Assembly (NCBI RefSeq): GCF_043497005.1
Contig: NZ_JBIEKE010000002.1
Location: forward strand, 1,178,001-1,242,000
Direction: 5' to 3'
DNA length: 64,000 nucleotides
Origin: Halobacillus_A sp043497005
GTDB lineage: Bacteria > Bacillota > Bacilli > Bacillales > Halobacillaceae
The first letter of the stretch is position 1, and each line of letters begins with the position of its first letter. The position numbers and the translations under genes were made by a program. Below are positions 1 to 5,936 of this stretch, piece by piece. Below the pieces are notes generated by a model. It did not search any database. It saw only the letters and a list, made by a program, of their open reading frames with translations, and was not told the origin of the DNA.

Positions 1-104
1 TTCACGTGCTTTTCTATCGCATGCTTTTTGTGAACATCAACCGGTTCGTTACCATCTACATCGTGGGAAGCTTGTATTAATCCAATCTGTACTTTATCTG
101 ACAC
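1..104 (-). CDS. Carbon-nitrogen hydrolase (nitrilase family), 5' part only
   Basis: Only the first 34 codons are in the window; the gene runs off the left edge. The GTG start at 104 follows a strong AAGGAGG. The N-terminus reads MSDKVQIGLIQASHDVDG, which resembles beta-ureidopropionase / N-carbamoylputrescine amidase type amidohydrolases, whose first strand carries the IGLIQ pattern. The next gene on the same strand is a methylmalonate-semialdehyde dehydrogenase, a pairing that would fit reductive pyrimidine or beta-alanine catabolism. The family call rests on the N-terminus alone; the catalytic Glu-Lys-Cys triad is outside the window. Confidence 0.6.
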   Translation of the reverse strand, partial: MSDKVQIGLIQASHDVDGNEPVDVHKKHAIEKHV

Positions 105-344
105 TTGAATTCCTCCTTATGTAAGAGTTTTTAATTAGAAGGTGTAAAACCAGAGTGATTGTGGAAGAAATCCGCCCCTTTTATAATTTATTGAATTTTT
201 TCTATTTACTGAAAATTTTGTAACTTAATTAATACTTTACACTATTTTTACATTTTTTCCACTATACACTTTGTTAAATTCCATAGTAGAAATTTTGCCA
301 TTTTGTAAAAAATTGTTCTTTAAAATAGATGGATTTTTGAGGTG

Positions 345-361
345 TGTGAGATAATCTCACA
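345..361. promoter_or_regulatory. Perfect 17-bp palindrome, candidate operator
   Basis: TGTGAGATAATCTCACA is a perfect inverted repeat (8-bp arms, one central base) in the AT-rich 335-bp gap between mmsA and the hydrolase. It lies about 240 bp upstream of the hydrolase GTG. The half-site looks Crp/Fnr- or GntR-like, but the regulator is not identified. Confidence 0.4.
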
Positions 362-391
362 GAGATTTTTGAAATGAGAAAAGGGGGTTTT

Positions 392-428
392 AAAAGATCG
401 GGACTCCTCGGAAAGGAGTCCGCCTTTT
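392..428 (-). terminator. Rho-independent terminator of mmsA
   Basis: The stem GGACTCC/GGAGTCC (401-407 with 415-421) is flanked by A and T runs. It lies just downstream of the mmsA stop on the minus strand. Confidence 0.75.
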
Positions 429-439
429 AACTGTGTTCT

Positions 440-1912
440 TTAAAACCAGCGCTGCGTAAGCATTTTCTTCTTCGTATAGAAGTTCACGCCATCTTTGCCA
501 TTGGCATGTAAATCTCCATAAAATGATTTCTTCGCTCCGGAAAACGGGAAGAAAGCCATAGGAGCGGGCACGTTTACGTTAACACCAAGCATGCCTGCAT
601 CCATTTCTTCCCTAAACTGTCTAACCGCCTGCCCGCTTGAAGTATAAATAACGGCTCCATTCGCAAATTCTGATTTATTTGCTACTTTAATTGCTTCGTC
701 CAGCGAATCAGCGCGAACAATACTAAGTACTGGCGCGAAAATCTCGTCTTTCCATATCTTCATATCTTCTGTCACGTAGTCAAAAATCGTCGCTCCTAAG
801 AAGTAACCCGATTCATTTTCACGCAGTTCAACTCTGCCATCTCTAACCAACTTGGCGTTGTCCTTCTCACCTTCTTCAATATAATGGACGACACGATCTC
901 TATGAGTCTCGCGAATTAACGGTCCTAAACTCGTCGTTTCAGCCAATCCGTCACCTACGTTAAGCTCATCAGCCGCCTGCTTTATTTTTTCTACTAATTG
1001 ATCACCTACATCACCAACGGCTACGACGACAGAGCATGCCATACAGCGTTCTCCTGCACTGCCAAAAGCAGCGTTGATGATGCCTTCCACTGATTTGTCC
1101 AAATGACAATCGGGCATAACAATGGAATGGTTTTTCGCTCCGGCTAATGCCTGCACGCGTTTTCCATGATTTGCAGCTGTCTTATACACGTACTCAGCCA
1201 CAGGCTGAGAGCCTACAAAAGAAATCGCTTCTACATCATCGTGTTCTAGTAAGCCGTTGACGACATCATGGGCCCCGTTTACTAGATTTAACACGCCTTT
1301 TGGCAGACCTGAATCATTCATTAGCTCAACAAGATATTTAGCAAGAATCGGCGTGCGTTCAGACGGCTTTAAAACAAACGTATTCCCACACGCGATCGCT
1401 AACGGGAACATCCAAAGCGGCACCATCATTGGAAAGTTAAATGGTGTAATACCGCCTACGACACCAATGGGATAACGATACATGCCAGAATCAATACCGT
1501 CGGCAATATCAGGAAGCATTTCTCCCATCATTAAGGAAGGTGCTCCTGCAGCGAATTCGACACACTCAATTCCTCTCTGGACTTCACCCATTGCGTCTTT
1601 TTTCGTCTTCCCGTTTTCTTGAGTAATAACTTCCGCTAATTCTTCGTGGTTTTCTTTTAACTTCTGTTGATATTCGAATAACACTCGTGCACGCTTCGTT
1701 ACCGGAGTTTTGCTCCAGCTTTTAAAAGCTTTCTTTGCTGATTTTACCGCTTTATCTACATCATCCTTCGATGAAATGGGAACGCGAGCGATGATTTCAC
1801 CCGTTGCAGGGTTTGGTACTTCTTCCACTTGATCTCCTTCAGAAGCGACCCATTCTCCATTAATAAAATTTTGAATCAACAGTTGATTAGACTTTGAGAA
1901 AGTTGTCTCCAT
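440..1912 (-). CDS. mmsA: CoA-acylating methylmalonate-semialdehyde dehydrogenase
   Basis: This is a full-length 490-residue aldehyde dehydrogenase of the MmsA/IolA type. It oxidises methylmalonate or malonate semialdehyde with NAD and CoA to propionyl-CoA or acetyl-CoA in the cytoplasm. Family signatures seen are NFINGEW near the N-terminus, the GGITPFNFP segment, and the nucleophile context GERCMACS with the catalytic Cys. The ATG at 1912 follows a GAGGTG site. A sigma-A-like promoter (TTGATG, 17 bp, TATACT) lies at 1955-1983 and a terminator at 392-428, so it is probably its own transcript. The neighbouring nitrilase-family gene suggests valine, inositol or pyrimidine/beta-alanine breakdown; which one is not decided by the sequence. 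Confidence 0.9.
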   Translation of the reverse strand: METTFSKSNQLLIQNFINGEWVASEGDQVEEVPNPATGEIIARVPISSKDDVDKAVKSAKKAFKSWSKTPVTKRARVLFEYQQKLKENHEELAEVITQENGKTKKDAMGEVQRGIECVEFAAGAPSLMMGEMLPDIADGIDSGMYRYPIGVVGGITPFNFPMMVPLWMFPLAIACGNTFVLKPSERTPILAKYLVELMNDSGLPKGVLNLVNGAHDVVNGLLEHDDVEAISFVGSQPVAEYVYKTAANHGKRVQALAGAKNHSIVMPDCHLDKSVEGIINAAFGSAGERCMACSVVVAVGDVGDQLVEKIKQAADELNVGDGLAETTSLGPLIRETHRDRVVHYIEEGEKDNAKLVRDGRVELRENESGYFLGATIFDYVTEDMKIWKDEIFAPVLSIVRADSLDEAIKVANKSEFANGAVIYTSSGQAVRQFREEMDAGMLGVNVNVPAPMAFFPFSGAKKSFYGDLHANGKDGVNFYTKKKMLTQRWF

Positions 1913-1954
1913 TTTTTCACCTCAATTGTAAGATTCTGTTTCCTATACTCATTA

Positions 1955-1983
1955 AGTATAATTTCAGAATATTTCAACATCAA
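1955..1983 (-). promoter_or_regulatory. Sigma-A-like promoter of mmsA
   Basis: On the minus strand TTGATG (1978-1983) and TATACT (1955-1960) are separated by exactly 17 bp, about 45 bp ahead of the mmsA ATG. Confidence 0.5.
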
Positions 1984-2053
1984 TGGACGAAATGTAAAAT
2001 TAATTAGAACATTAATTGACAAAGTGACGTTGTACTCGGCAAAAACCTCTATG

Positions 2054-2078
2054 GTTGAATTCTTTCCTTATTGGGCAA
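2054..2078 (+). promoter_or_regulatory. Sigma-B-like promoter of the SDR gene
   Basis: GTTGAA (2054-2059), 13 bp, GGGCAA (2073-2078) matches the general-stress consensus GTTTAA-N12-15-GGGWAW with few differences. It lies 40 bp before the start, fitting a general-stress oxidoreductase. Confidence 0.45.
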
Positions 2079-2117
2079 CCTTACTGTTAACTTACTTTTT
2101 CCAGGAGGATTTTGCAT

Positions 2118-2981
2118 ATGAATAATCAAAAGAAACCCATCCAGCCTAAACAACATCAAGATAGACAGCCGGGTTACGAGTACGAAATGAATCCACTGCC
2201 GGAATATGTAGACCCCAACTATAAAGGGAGCGGTAAGCTGGACGGCAAAGTTGCTGTGATTACCGGAGGCGACAGCGGAATAGGCAGAGCTGTCAGCGTC
2301 TATTTCGCCAAAGAAGGTGCAGACGTAGCCATTATTTACTTAGATGAACATAATGATGCTGAAGCAACTAAAGGATTGGTCGAAAAAGAAGGACGCACAT
2401 GTATATTAATCAGCGGAAATATCGGAAATGCAGGTTTTTGCGAAGATGCTGTAGCAAAAGTAACGAGTGAGCTCGGCAGGATTGATGTGTTAGTCAATAA
2501 TGCGGCTGTGCAGTTCCCACAGGAAGACTTTCTGCACATTACTAATGAACAAATGGAACAGACATTTCGGGTTAATTTTTTCTCCTACTTTTATATGACA
2601 AAAGCTGTCCTCCCTCATTTAGAGCAAGGCAGTACGATTATCAACACTTCATCTGTTACAGCATACGCTGGAAATGAACAACTGATTGACTATACAGCAA
2701 CCAAGGGAGCTATCACTTCCTTTACCCGTGCTCTATCTAAATCCTTAGTTGGAAAAGGAATTCGTGTAAATGGAGTAGCGCCAGGTCCTATATGGACACC
2801 CTTAATTGTATCAAGCTTTGATGCTAAAAAAGCTTCAGAGTTCGGTTCCGATAACCCCATGGCCCGTCCAGGACAACCAAAAGAAGTTGCCCCTGCCTTT
2901 GTTTATTTAGCAAGTAATGATTCAAGCTATGTAACGGGACAGATGATCCACGTCAATGGCGGCATCATTGTAAATGGGTAA
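2118..2981 (+). CDS. SDR family oxidoreductase (general stress protein 39-like)
   Basis: The product is a 287-residue short-chain dehydrogenase with an extra ~45-residue N-terminal tail, as in the YdaD/GspS and YhdF group. The cofactor motif TGGDSGIGR, the NNAA segment and the catalytic Ser plus YTATK are all visible; the C-terminus ends in the usual VTGQMIHVNGG. The start chosen is the ATG at 2118, nine bases after AGGAGG; a TTG at 2112 is too close to that site. A sigma-B-like promoter precedes it and a strong terminator follows, so it is monocistronic. The substrate is unknown. Stress induction is inferred from the promoter and family. Confidence 0.85.
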   Translation: MNNQKKPIQPKQHQDRQPGYEYEMNPLPEYVDPNYKGSGKLDGKVAVITGGDSGIGRAVSVYFAKEGADVAIIYLDEHNDAEATKGLVEKEGRTCILISGNIGNAGFCEDAVAKVTSELGRIDVLVNNAAVQFPQEDFLHITNEQMEQTFRVNFFSYFYMTKAVLPHLEQGSTIINTSSVTAYAGNEQLIDYTATKGAITSFTRALSKSLVGKGIRVNGVAPGPIWTPLIVSSFDAKKASEFGSDNPMARPGQPKEVAPAFVYLASNDSSYVTGQMIHVNGGIIVNG

Positions 2982-2985
2982 ATAA

Positions 2986-3026
2986 AAAAGGAGAAACTGC
3001 TACCAGTCTGCAGCTTCTCCTTTTCT
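2986..3026 (+). terminator. Terminator of the SDR gene
   Basis: A 15-bp stem with one mismatch (2986-3000 with 3010-3024) and a 9-base loop runs into TTTTCTT. Confidence 0.85.
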
Positions 3027-3086
3027 TATGACGAAGTCTTAACTAGTATACTATGAATATTTTCTATATATGGTAGATTGTCTTAT

Positions 3087-3113
3087 ACACATTATGAATA
3101 TATTCATACACTA
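3087..3113 (+). promoter_or_regulatory. Sigma-K-like promoter
   Basis: AC (3087-3088), 16 bp, CATACACTA (3105-3113) matches the sigma-K pattern AC-N16/17-CATANNNTA. It lies 30 bp ahead of the Cys-rich gene. It overlaps a perfect 16-bp palindrome, TATGAATATATTCATA, at 3093-3108. Confidence 0.5.
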
Positions 3114-3143
3114 CAGTATCCAATAGAAAAGGAGGTGACTTCT

Positions 3144-3425
3144 ATGGGATGCTGTTGCAACAACAATGATGTAGGCGGTGCTTCAAATAACCGCAGAAAA
3201 AGACGAAATGACGTAGCAGGGGTTCGTAATTTTAACGGAAGCAGCTGTAACAACAACGACGTAGCAGGGACTTCTGATGATAACTTCCGCGTACCAGTAA
3301 AAGCTTCTATTGATGGAAGAGACTTTTGCCGTGCTGTAAACCGCTGCTTGCGCAATGACCTGGCTGACGCTGAAGATGACCGACGCCGAAAAAACAAGGG
3401 CCGTCACTGGGATCGTTGGTTTTAA
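3144..3425 (+). CDS. Small Cys- and Asn-rich protein, putative spore coat component
   Basis: I do not recognise a named family. The 93-residue product starts MGCCCNNND and repeats the element CNNNDVxG twice (residues about 4-11 and 34-41), with a basic middle and an Arg/Lys-rich C-terminus ending RHWDRWF. The ATG at 3144 follows AAGGAGGTG with ideal spacing; an in-frame codon at 3078 has no ribosome site. The upstream sigma-K-like promoter, the Cys clusters and the small size together suggest a late mother-cell coat protein that is cross-linked through disulfides. That role is inferred. A long hairpin follows at 3492-3548. Confidence 0.6.
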   Translation: MGCCCNNNDVGGASNNRRKRRNDVAGVRNFNGSSCNNNDVAGTSDDNFRVPVKASIDGRDFCRAVNRCLRNDLADAEDDRRRKNKGRHWDRWF

Positions 3426-3491
3426 ATTTGAATCCTATCCTCCACCACTAGGACTCTCTCGATCTACTCGTTAAAGATCGAACACTACTTT

Positions 3492-3548
3492 CAAAGACGT
3501 TGGGCCGCTTCTTTCATTATTTATAATGTAGAAGTGACCACGTCTTTG
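3492..3548. repeat. 57-nt nested imperfect palindrome
   Basis: The outer arms CAAAGACG/CGTCTTTG pair perfectly. An inner stem CGCTTCT/AGAAGTG and a terminal CATTAT-TT-ATAATG stack on them, giving roughly 24 pairs. It lies 67 bp after the Cys-rich gene and may end its transcript, although the following T-run is weak. Confidence 0.55.
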
Positions 3549-3560
3549 TTTATTGATATA

Positions 3561-3597
3561 AAAAAGCGCTGTTTAAAAATTAAACCAGCGCTTTTTC
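3561..3597. terminator. Bidirectional terminator
   Basis: AAAAAGCGCTG and CAGCGCTTTTT arms surround an AT-rich loop that itself pairs (TTTAA/TTAAA). It would serve the small minus-strand membrane gene at 3604 and plus-strand transcription from 3144. Confidence 0.75.
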
Positions 3598-3603
3598 TTC
3601 ATC

Positions 3604-3717
3604 TTAATATTTACCGTTGTCTAAAGCTTTGTAACTCTCTACTTCTATTTCTTTTTCACGGATATAGATCCATAGAGGAAGAAACAGAATTATTAAAAGT
3701 GCACCTATCTCTTTAAT
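3604..3717 (-). CDS. 37-residue single-pass membrane protein, possible ATT start
   Basis: The minus strand carries an open frame beginning (I/M)KEIGALLIILFLPLW and ending in YKALDNGKY: one membrane segment (about residues 4-18) followed by a short charged tail. A perfect GGAGG (3726-3730) sits 8 bases before an ATT codon at 3717. The only ordinary start in frame is a TTG at 3732 that overlaps the ribosome site. A terminator follows directly. Good Shine-Dalgarno spacing, membrane plus tail composition and the terminator make it likely to be translated; no family was recognised. Confidence 0.45.
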   Translation of the reverse strand: MKEIGALLIILFLPLWIYIREKEIEVESYKALDNGKY

Positions 3718-3827
3718 AAAGAAAACCTCCAAGCGTCTTTACTCAACTAGTTTTCTCCACATCGTAACATAATTCGACAAATAACGCGCTGCTACTTACG
3801 AATTTTTGTATAATATAAATTTAAAAG

Positions 3828-3866
3828 AAATGACCCATCCTCCTCTCTGCTGGAAAACCACGCCAC
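3828..3866 (-). other. Decayed copy of the tRNA-Val terminator
   Basis: Read on the minus strand, this segment closely follows the terminator region behind the tRNA-Val gene (21211-21261), sharing AAAGAAATGAC, CTCTGCT and AAACC-CGCCA blocks, but the stem is interrupted by mismatches. Confidence 0.5.
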
Positions 3867-3884
3867 TGCACCCCTTCGATTGAG

Positions 3885-3955
3885 TGATTCCAATTGGACT
3901 AGAACTAATGACTTCATGGCAAAAAGAATTCCTATTCTTCACCAGCTACAATTCT
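3885..3955 (-). pseudogene. Decayed tRNA gene (tRNA-Val-like remnant)
   Basis: On the minus strand the 3' half (T-arm plus acceptor strand, CCAATTGGAATC) matches the intact tRNA-Val at 21279-21351 (CCCAATCGGAATC), and a TGTAGCTGGT block matches the 5' D-arm. The acceptor arms no longer pair and the anticodon arm is short and unpaired, so it should not fold or function. Terminator-like sequence follows at 3828-3866 just as in the intact gene, so tRNA and terminator look like one duplicated unit. Which isoacceptor it was cannot be read. Confidence 0.55.
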
Positions 3956-4049
3956 TTCCCTTTGTAGGTTCATCCAACCTACGACTTTACATATCTACTT
4001 CGGAATAAAATCTTCCCTTATGAATATTAGTGGTTGAGGGGGTGATTTT

Positions 4050-4262
4050 GTGAATATGGTTCCAGTTACATCTCCTAACTTAAAAGCAGTGAGGTACGAC
4101 CCACAGAGTTGTAAGCTTTATGTTCGTTTTAAGAATCAATGTATATATGAATATTCAGGAGTACCGATATACGTTTATGAAGAGCTTATAGCAGCTGATT
4201 CTAAAGGACGCTACCACCATTCATACATTAAATACTCATATCCATATAAAAGAATCGAATAA
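4050..4262 (+). CDS. KTSC domain-containing protein
   Basis: This 70-residue protein is almost entirely one KTSC domain: the pattern I-x-YD-P-x-x-x-x-L-x-V-F at the start, YEYSGVP in the middle, and SKGRYHHSYIK-x-YPY at the end. The domain is common as a single small protein or fused to lysyl-tRNA synthetase; its function is not established. The GTG start at 4050 follows GAGGGGG; an ATG at 4056 is a less well spaced alternative. A strong terminator follows at 4268-4302. Confidence 0.75.
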   Translation: MNMVPVTSPNLKAVRYDPQSCKLYVRFKNQCIYEYSGVPIYVYEELIAADSKGRYHHSYIKYSYPYKRIE

Positions 4263-4267
4263 CAAAA

Positions 4268-4302
4268 AAACCACGATTGCTTTGTAAGTAATCGTGGTTT
4301 CT
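4268..4302 (+). terminator. Terminator of the KTSC gene
   Basis: Arms AAACCACGATT/AATCGTGGTTT close an 11-base loop. The hairpin starts a few bases after the stop codon. Confidence 0.8.
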
Positions 4303-4324
4303 GTATTTAACCCAAAAGGGCATA

Positions 4325-4545
4325 TTAAATAAAAAAGCACTCCAGATAAGATGCTTTGTCTATCCTTGATTTCCAATGTCTTTCTTCTTCATTAACATCT
4401 GCAGAATCACCTTCTATTGATTCTTGCTCATTAATTCTCTTGAGCAAATGTTAAGTCCTGATTACTTTCTTCATTTAATGATTCCTTATCCTCAAAGTGA
4501 TTTGCATCATTGATCGTGTCGTAATGGTCGCTATTGGAAAAGAAT
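4325..4545 (-). pseudogene. Frameshifted acidic ORF remnant
   Basis: In the 513-bp gap before the isomerase gene the minus strand has two consecutive acidic reading frames in different phases: one reading DHYDTINDANHFEDKESLNE and stopping at FAQEN, the next continuing NEQESIEGDSADVNEEERHW up to a stop at 4325. No start with a ribosome site is seen. Composition looks coding and typical of an acidic protein of a halophile, so a decayed gene is the simplest reading, but no family is recognised. The rest of the gap (4303-4324 and 4546-4723) shows nothing. Confidence 0.3.
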
Positions 4546-4723
4546 CATCCTCTGTACCACGTAGAACTTAAATGTCATACATATTACAGACATTTATATT
4601 TTCTTTGTATGTAGATGACTATCAAACCACGACGAATGTTTTTTCTTGAACCCCCTTCTTCAAACGAAACAACTGATTATCTTGTTTCATTTTAGATAAG
4701 TTAAACTTTTTAGGGTAACCCAA

Positions 4724-4762
4724 ACAAAAAGCGTTACCGAATTTCTTCTTTCGATAACGCTT
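4724..4762 (-). terminator. Terminator of the aldehyde/ThDP catabolic operon
   Basis: Arms AAGCGTTA (4729-4736) and TAACGCTT (4755-4762) with an inner CGAA/TTCG pairing are followed on the minus strand by a T-run. Confidence 0.75.
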
Positions 4763-4775
4763 GCTTCGTTCACGT

Positions 4776-5636
4776 TTAGCCCCTATTATCATGTACACGG
4801 CTATCTGAGGAAGTATAGTTCAATTGAAGAGGTTGGTTAAAATAATCTTTGGCCGTTTGTAAACAACGACGGGCAAACTCTTCATATCCTAATTCTTGCA
4901 CACGCTTAGCATGTGGCATTTCAATAGAATAAGGTATTTCCGGAATACGGTCTACTATACTCTTTACATCAATTCCCCCTTCTCCTAAATACAGACGTTC
5001 TTCCCGAAGGATTCTCGTCATTTCTTCTTTAGAGTTAAGAGGTTTGGTCGACGCGTCACATAAATGAAGATATCGAAACCAATCCCGCGGGACAGCATCT
5101 AAATCTTCTACTTTATCTCCTGAGCGATAAAAATGATTGATATCGATCATTAGGCCGGCATTTTCTTGGTTTGCCTGCTTAAGAACGTCTATCGCCCCAG
5201 AAAGATTATACACACTTGCGATAGGAACAAATTCTAATTCCACTGTCAGTCCAAATGGTTTCGCTAACTCACATATTTCAGCAAATTGCTCGATCGCATA
5301 GTTACGATCATCCGTCCAGATACTACTAAGGATATGACTTCCGCCCAGCTCGGCAGCTACCTCCATGGCAGGTACATAACTTTTGGGGTCGACTCCGTCA
5401 TATACGCGGGCCAATTCAATATCTAGTAATTCAAGCCCGGTATCTAAAAGAGCTGATTTGGTTTCCCGGAACATTTGTTTATTAGTGGCTAATTCATAAT
5501 TAGGTTCGTCAGGAAGCCCCATATAAATTGGACGCAAGCTTACGTAATCATAGCCCGCCCGAGAAGCTATATACGTCAGCTTGGGGGGGGAACAGCCGAG
5601 GGCGGTTAGATGAGCCAGGGAAAACTTCTTGGTCAT
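4776..5636 (-). CDS. Sugar phosphate isomerase/epimerase (xylose isomerase-like TIM barrel)
   Basis: The 286-residue product has the AP-endonuclease-2 / xylose-isomerase-like barrel layout. Metal-ligand candidates are the Glu in LELEFVP (about residue 153), the Asp/His in MIDINHFYRSGD (about 180-190), the His in RYLHLCD (about 212) and the Glu in YSIEMPH (about 260). Such proteins isomerise, epimerise or dehydrate sugars and sugar acids. It is the last gene of the operon that starts with the aldehyde dehydrogenase at 10167, so it is probably under the LacI-type operators there. A run of eight C bases near the N-terminus (5583-5590) keeps the frame intact. The substrate is unknown. Confidence 0.75.
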   Translation of the reverse strand: MTKKFSLAHLTALGCSPPKLTYIASRAGYDYVSLRPIYMGLPDEPNYELATNKQMFRETKSALLDTGLELLDIELARVYDGVDPKSYVPAMEVAAELGGSHILSSIWTDDRNYAIEQFAEICELAKPFGLTVELEFVPIASVYNLSGAIDVLKQANQENAGLMIDINHFYRSGDKVEDLDAVPRDWFRYLHLCDASTKPLNSKEEMTRILREERLYLGEGGIDVKSIVDRIPEIPYSIEMPHAKRVQELGYEEFARRCLQTAKDYFNQPLQLNYTSSDSRVHDNRG

Positions 5637-5678
5637 TTCAATTCCTCCTTATAACTGATCCGAATTAATGACTCATGG

Positions 5679-5915
5679 CTAATGATCTTTCACTAAATCT
5701 AAAAGCTGCCGGGCTCTCACTTGTTCGTCTTCGGTTGTTTCTTTAATTTGACTCACTTGCTCTTTTAAGTGTTCATCTGACTCCTGCTCCATAGCCAGCC
5801 TGATTAATCTTCTTCGTTCTGTTTCGAATAAGTTCTCTTGTTGAATAGCAAAAATGTCATTAAGTGCATCGTATCCGAACGAACTAAACATTTCATTAAG
5901 GTGAGCTAGACGCAT
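5679..5915 (-). CDS. Conserved-context small helical protein, unknown function
   Basis: This is a 78-residue, charged, soluble, probably all-helical protein with no Cys and no membrane segment. I do not recognise a family. The ATG at 5915 follows AAGGAGGAG. It sits 21 bp after the ThDP enzyme and 42 bp before the isomerase, inside the catabolic operon, so it is very likely co-expressed. It could be a small subunit of, or partner for, the ThDP enzyme, by analogy with small regulatory subunits of acetolactate synthase, but it lacks any visible ACT-domain pattern. That idea is inference only. Confidence 0.65.
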   Translation of the reverse strand: MRLAHLNEMFSSFGYDALNDIFAIQQENLFETERRRLIRLAMEQESDEHLKEQVSQIKETTEDEQVRARQLLDLVKDH

Positions 5916-5936
5916 GGCCGACTCCTCCTTTCTTCT

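Noticed and set aside
3104..3407. Two minus-strand frames under the Cys-rich gene
   Set aside because: Antisense shadows without ribosome sites; the plus-strand gene has a strong AAGGAGGTG and a promoter.
3534..3716. 60-codon plus-strand frame
   Set aside because: No ribosome site; it overlaps the small minus-strand membrane gene and both hairpins, so it is a shadow.
5583..5590. Run of eight G, possible phase-variation tract or frameshift
   Set aside because: The reading frame of the isomerase gene continues intact through it, and eight bases is short for a slipping tract.
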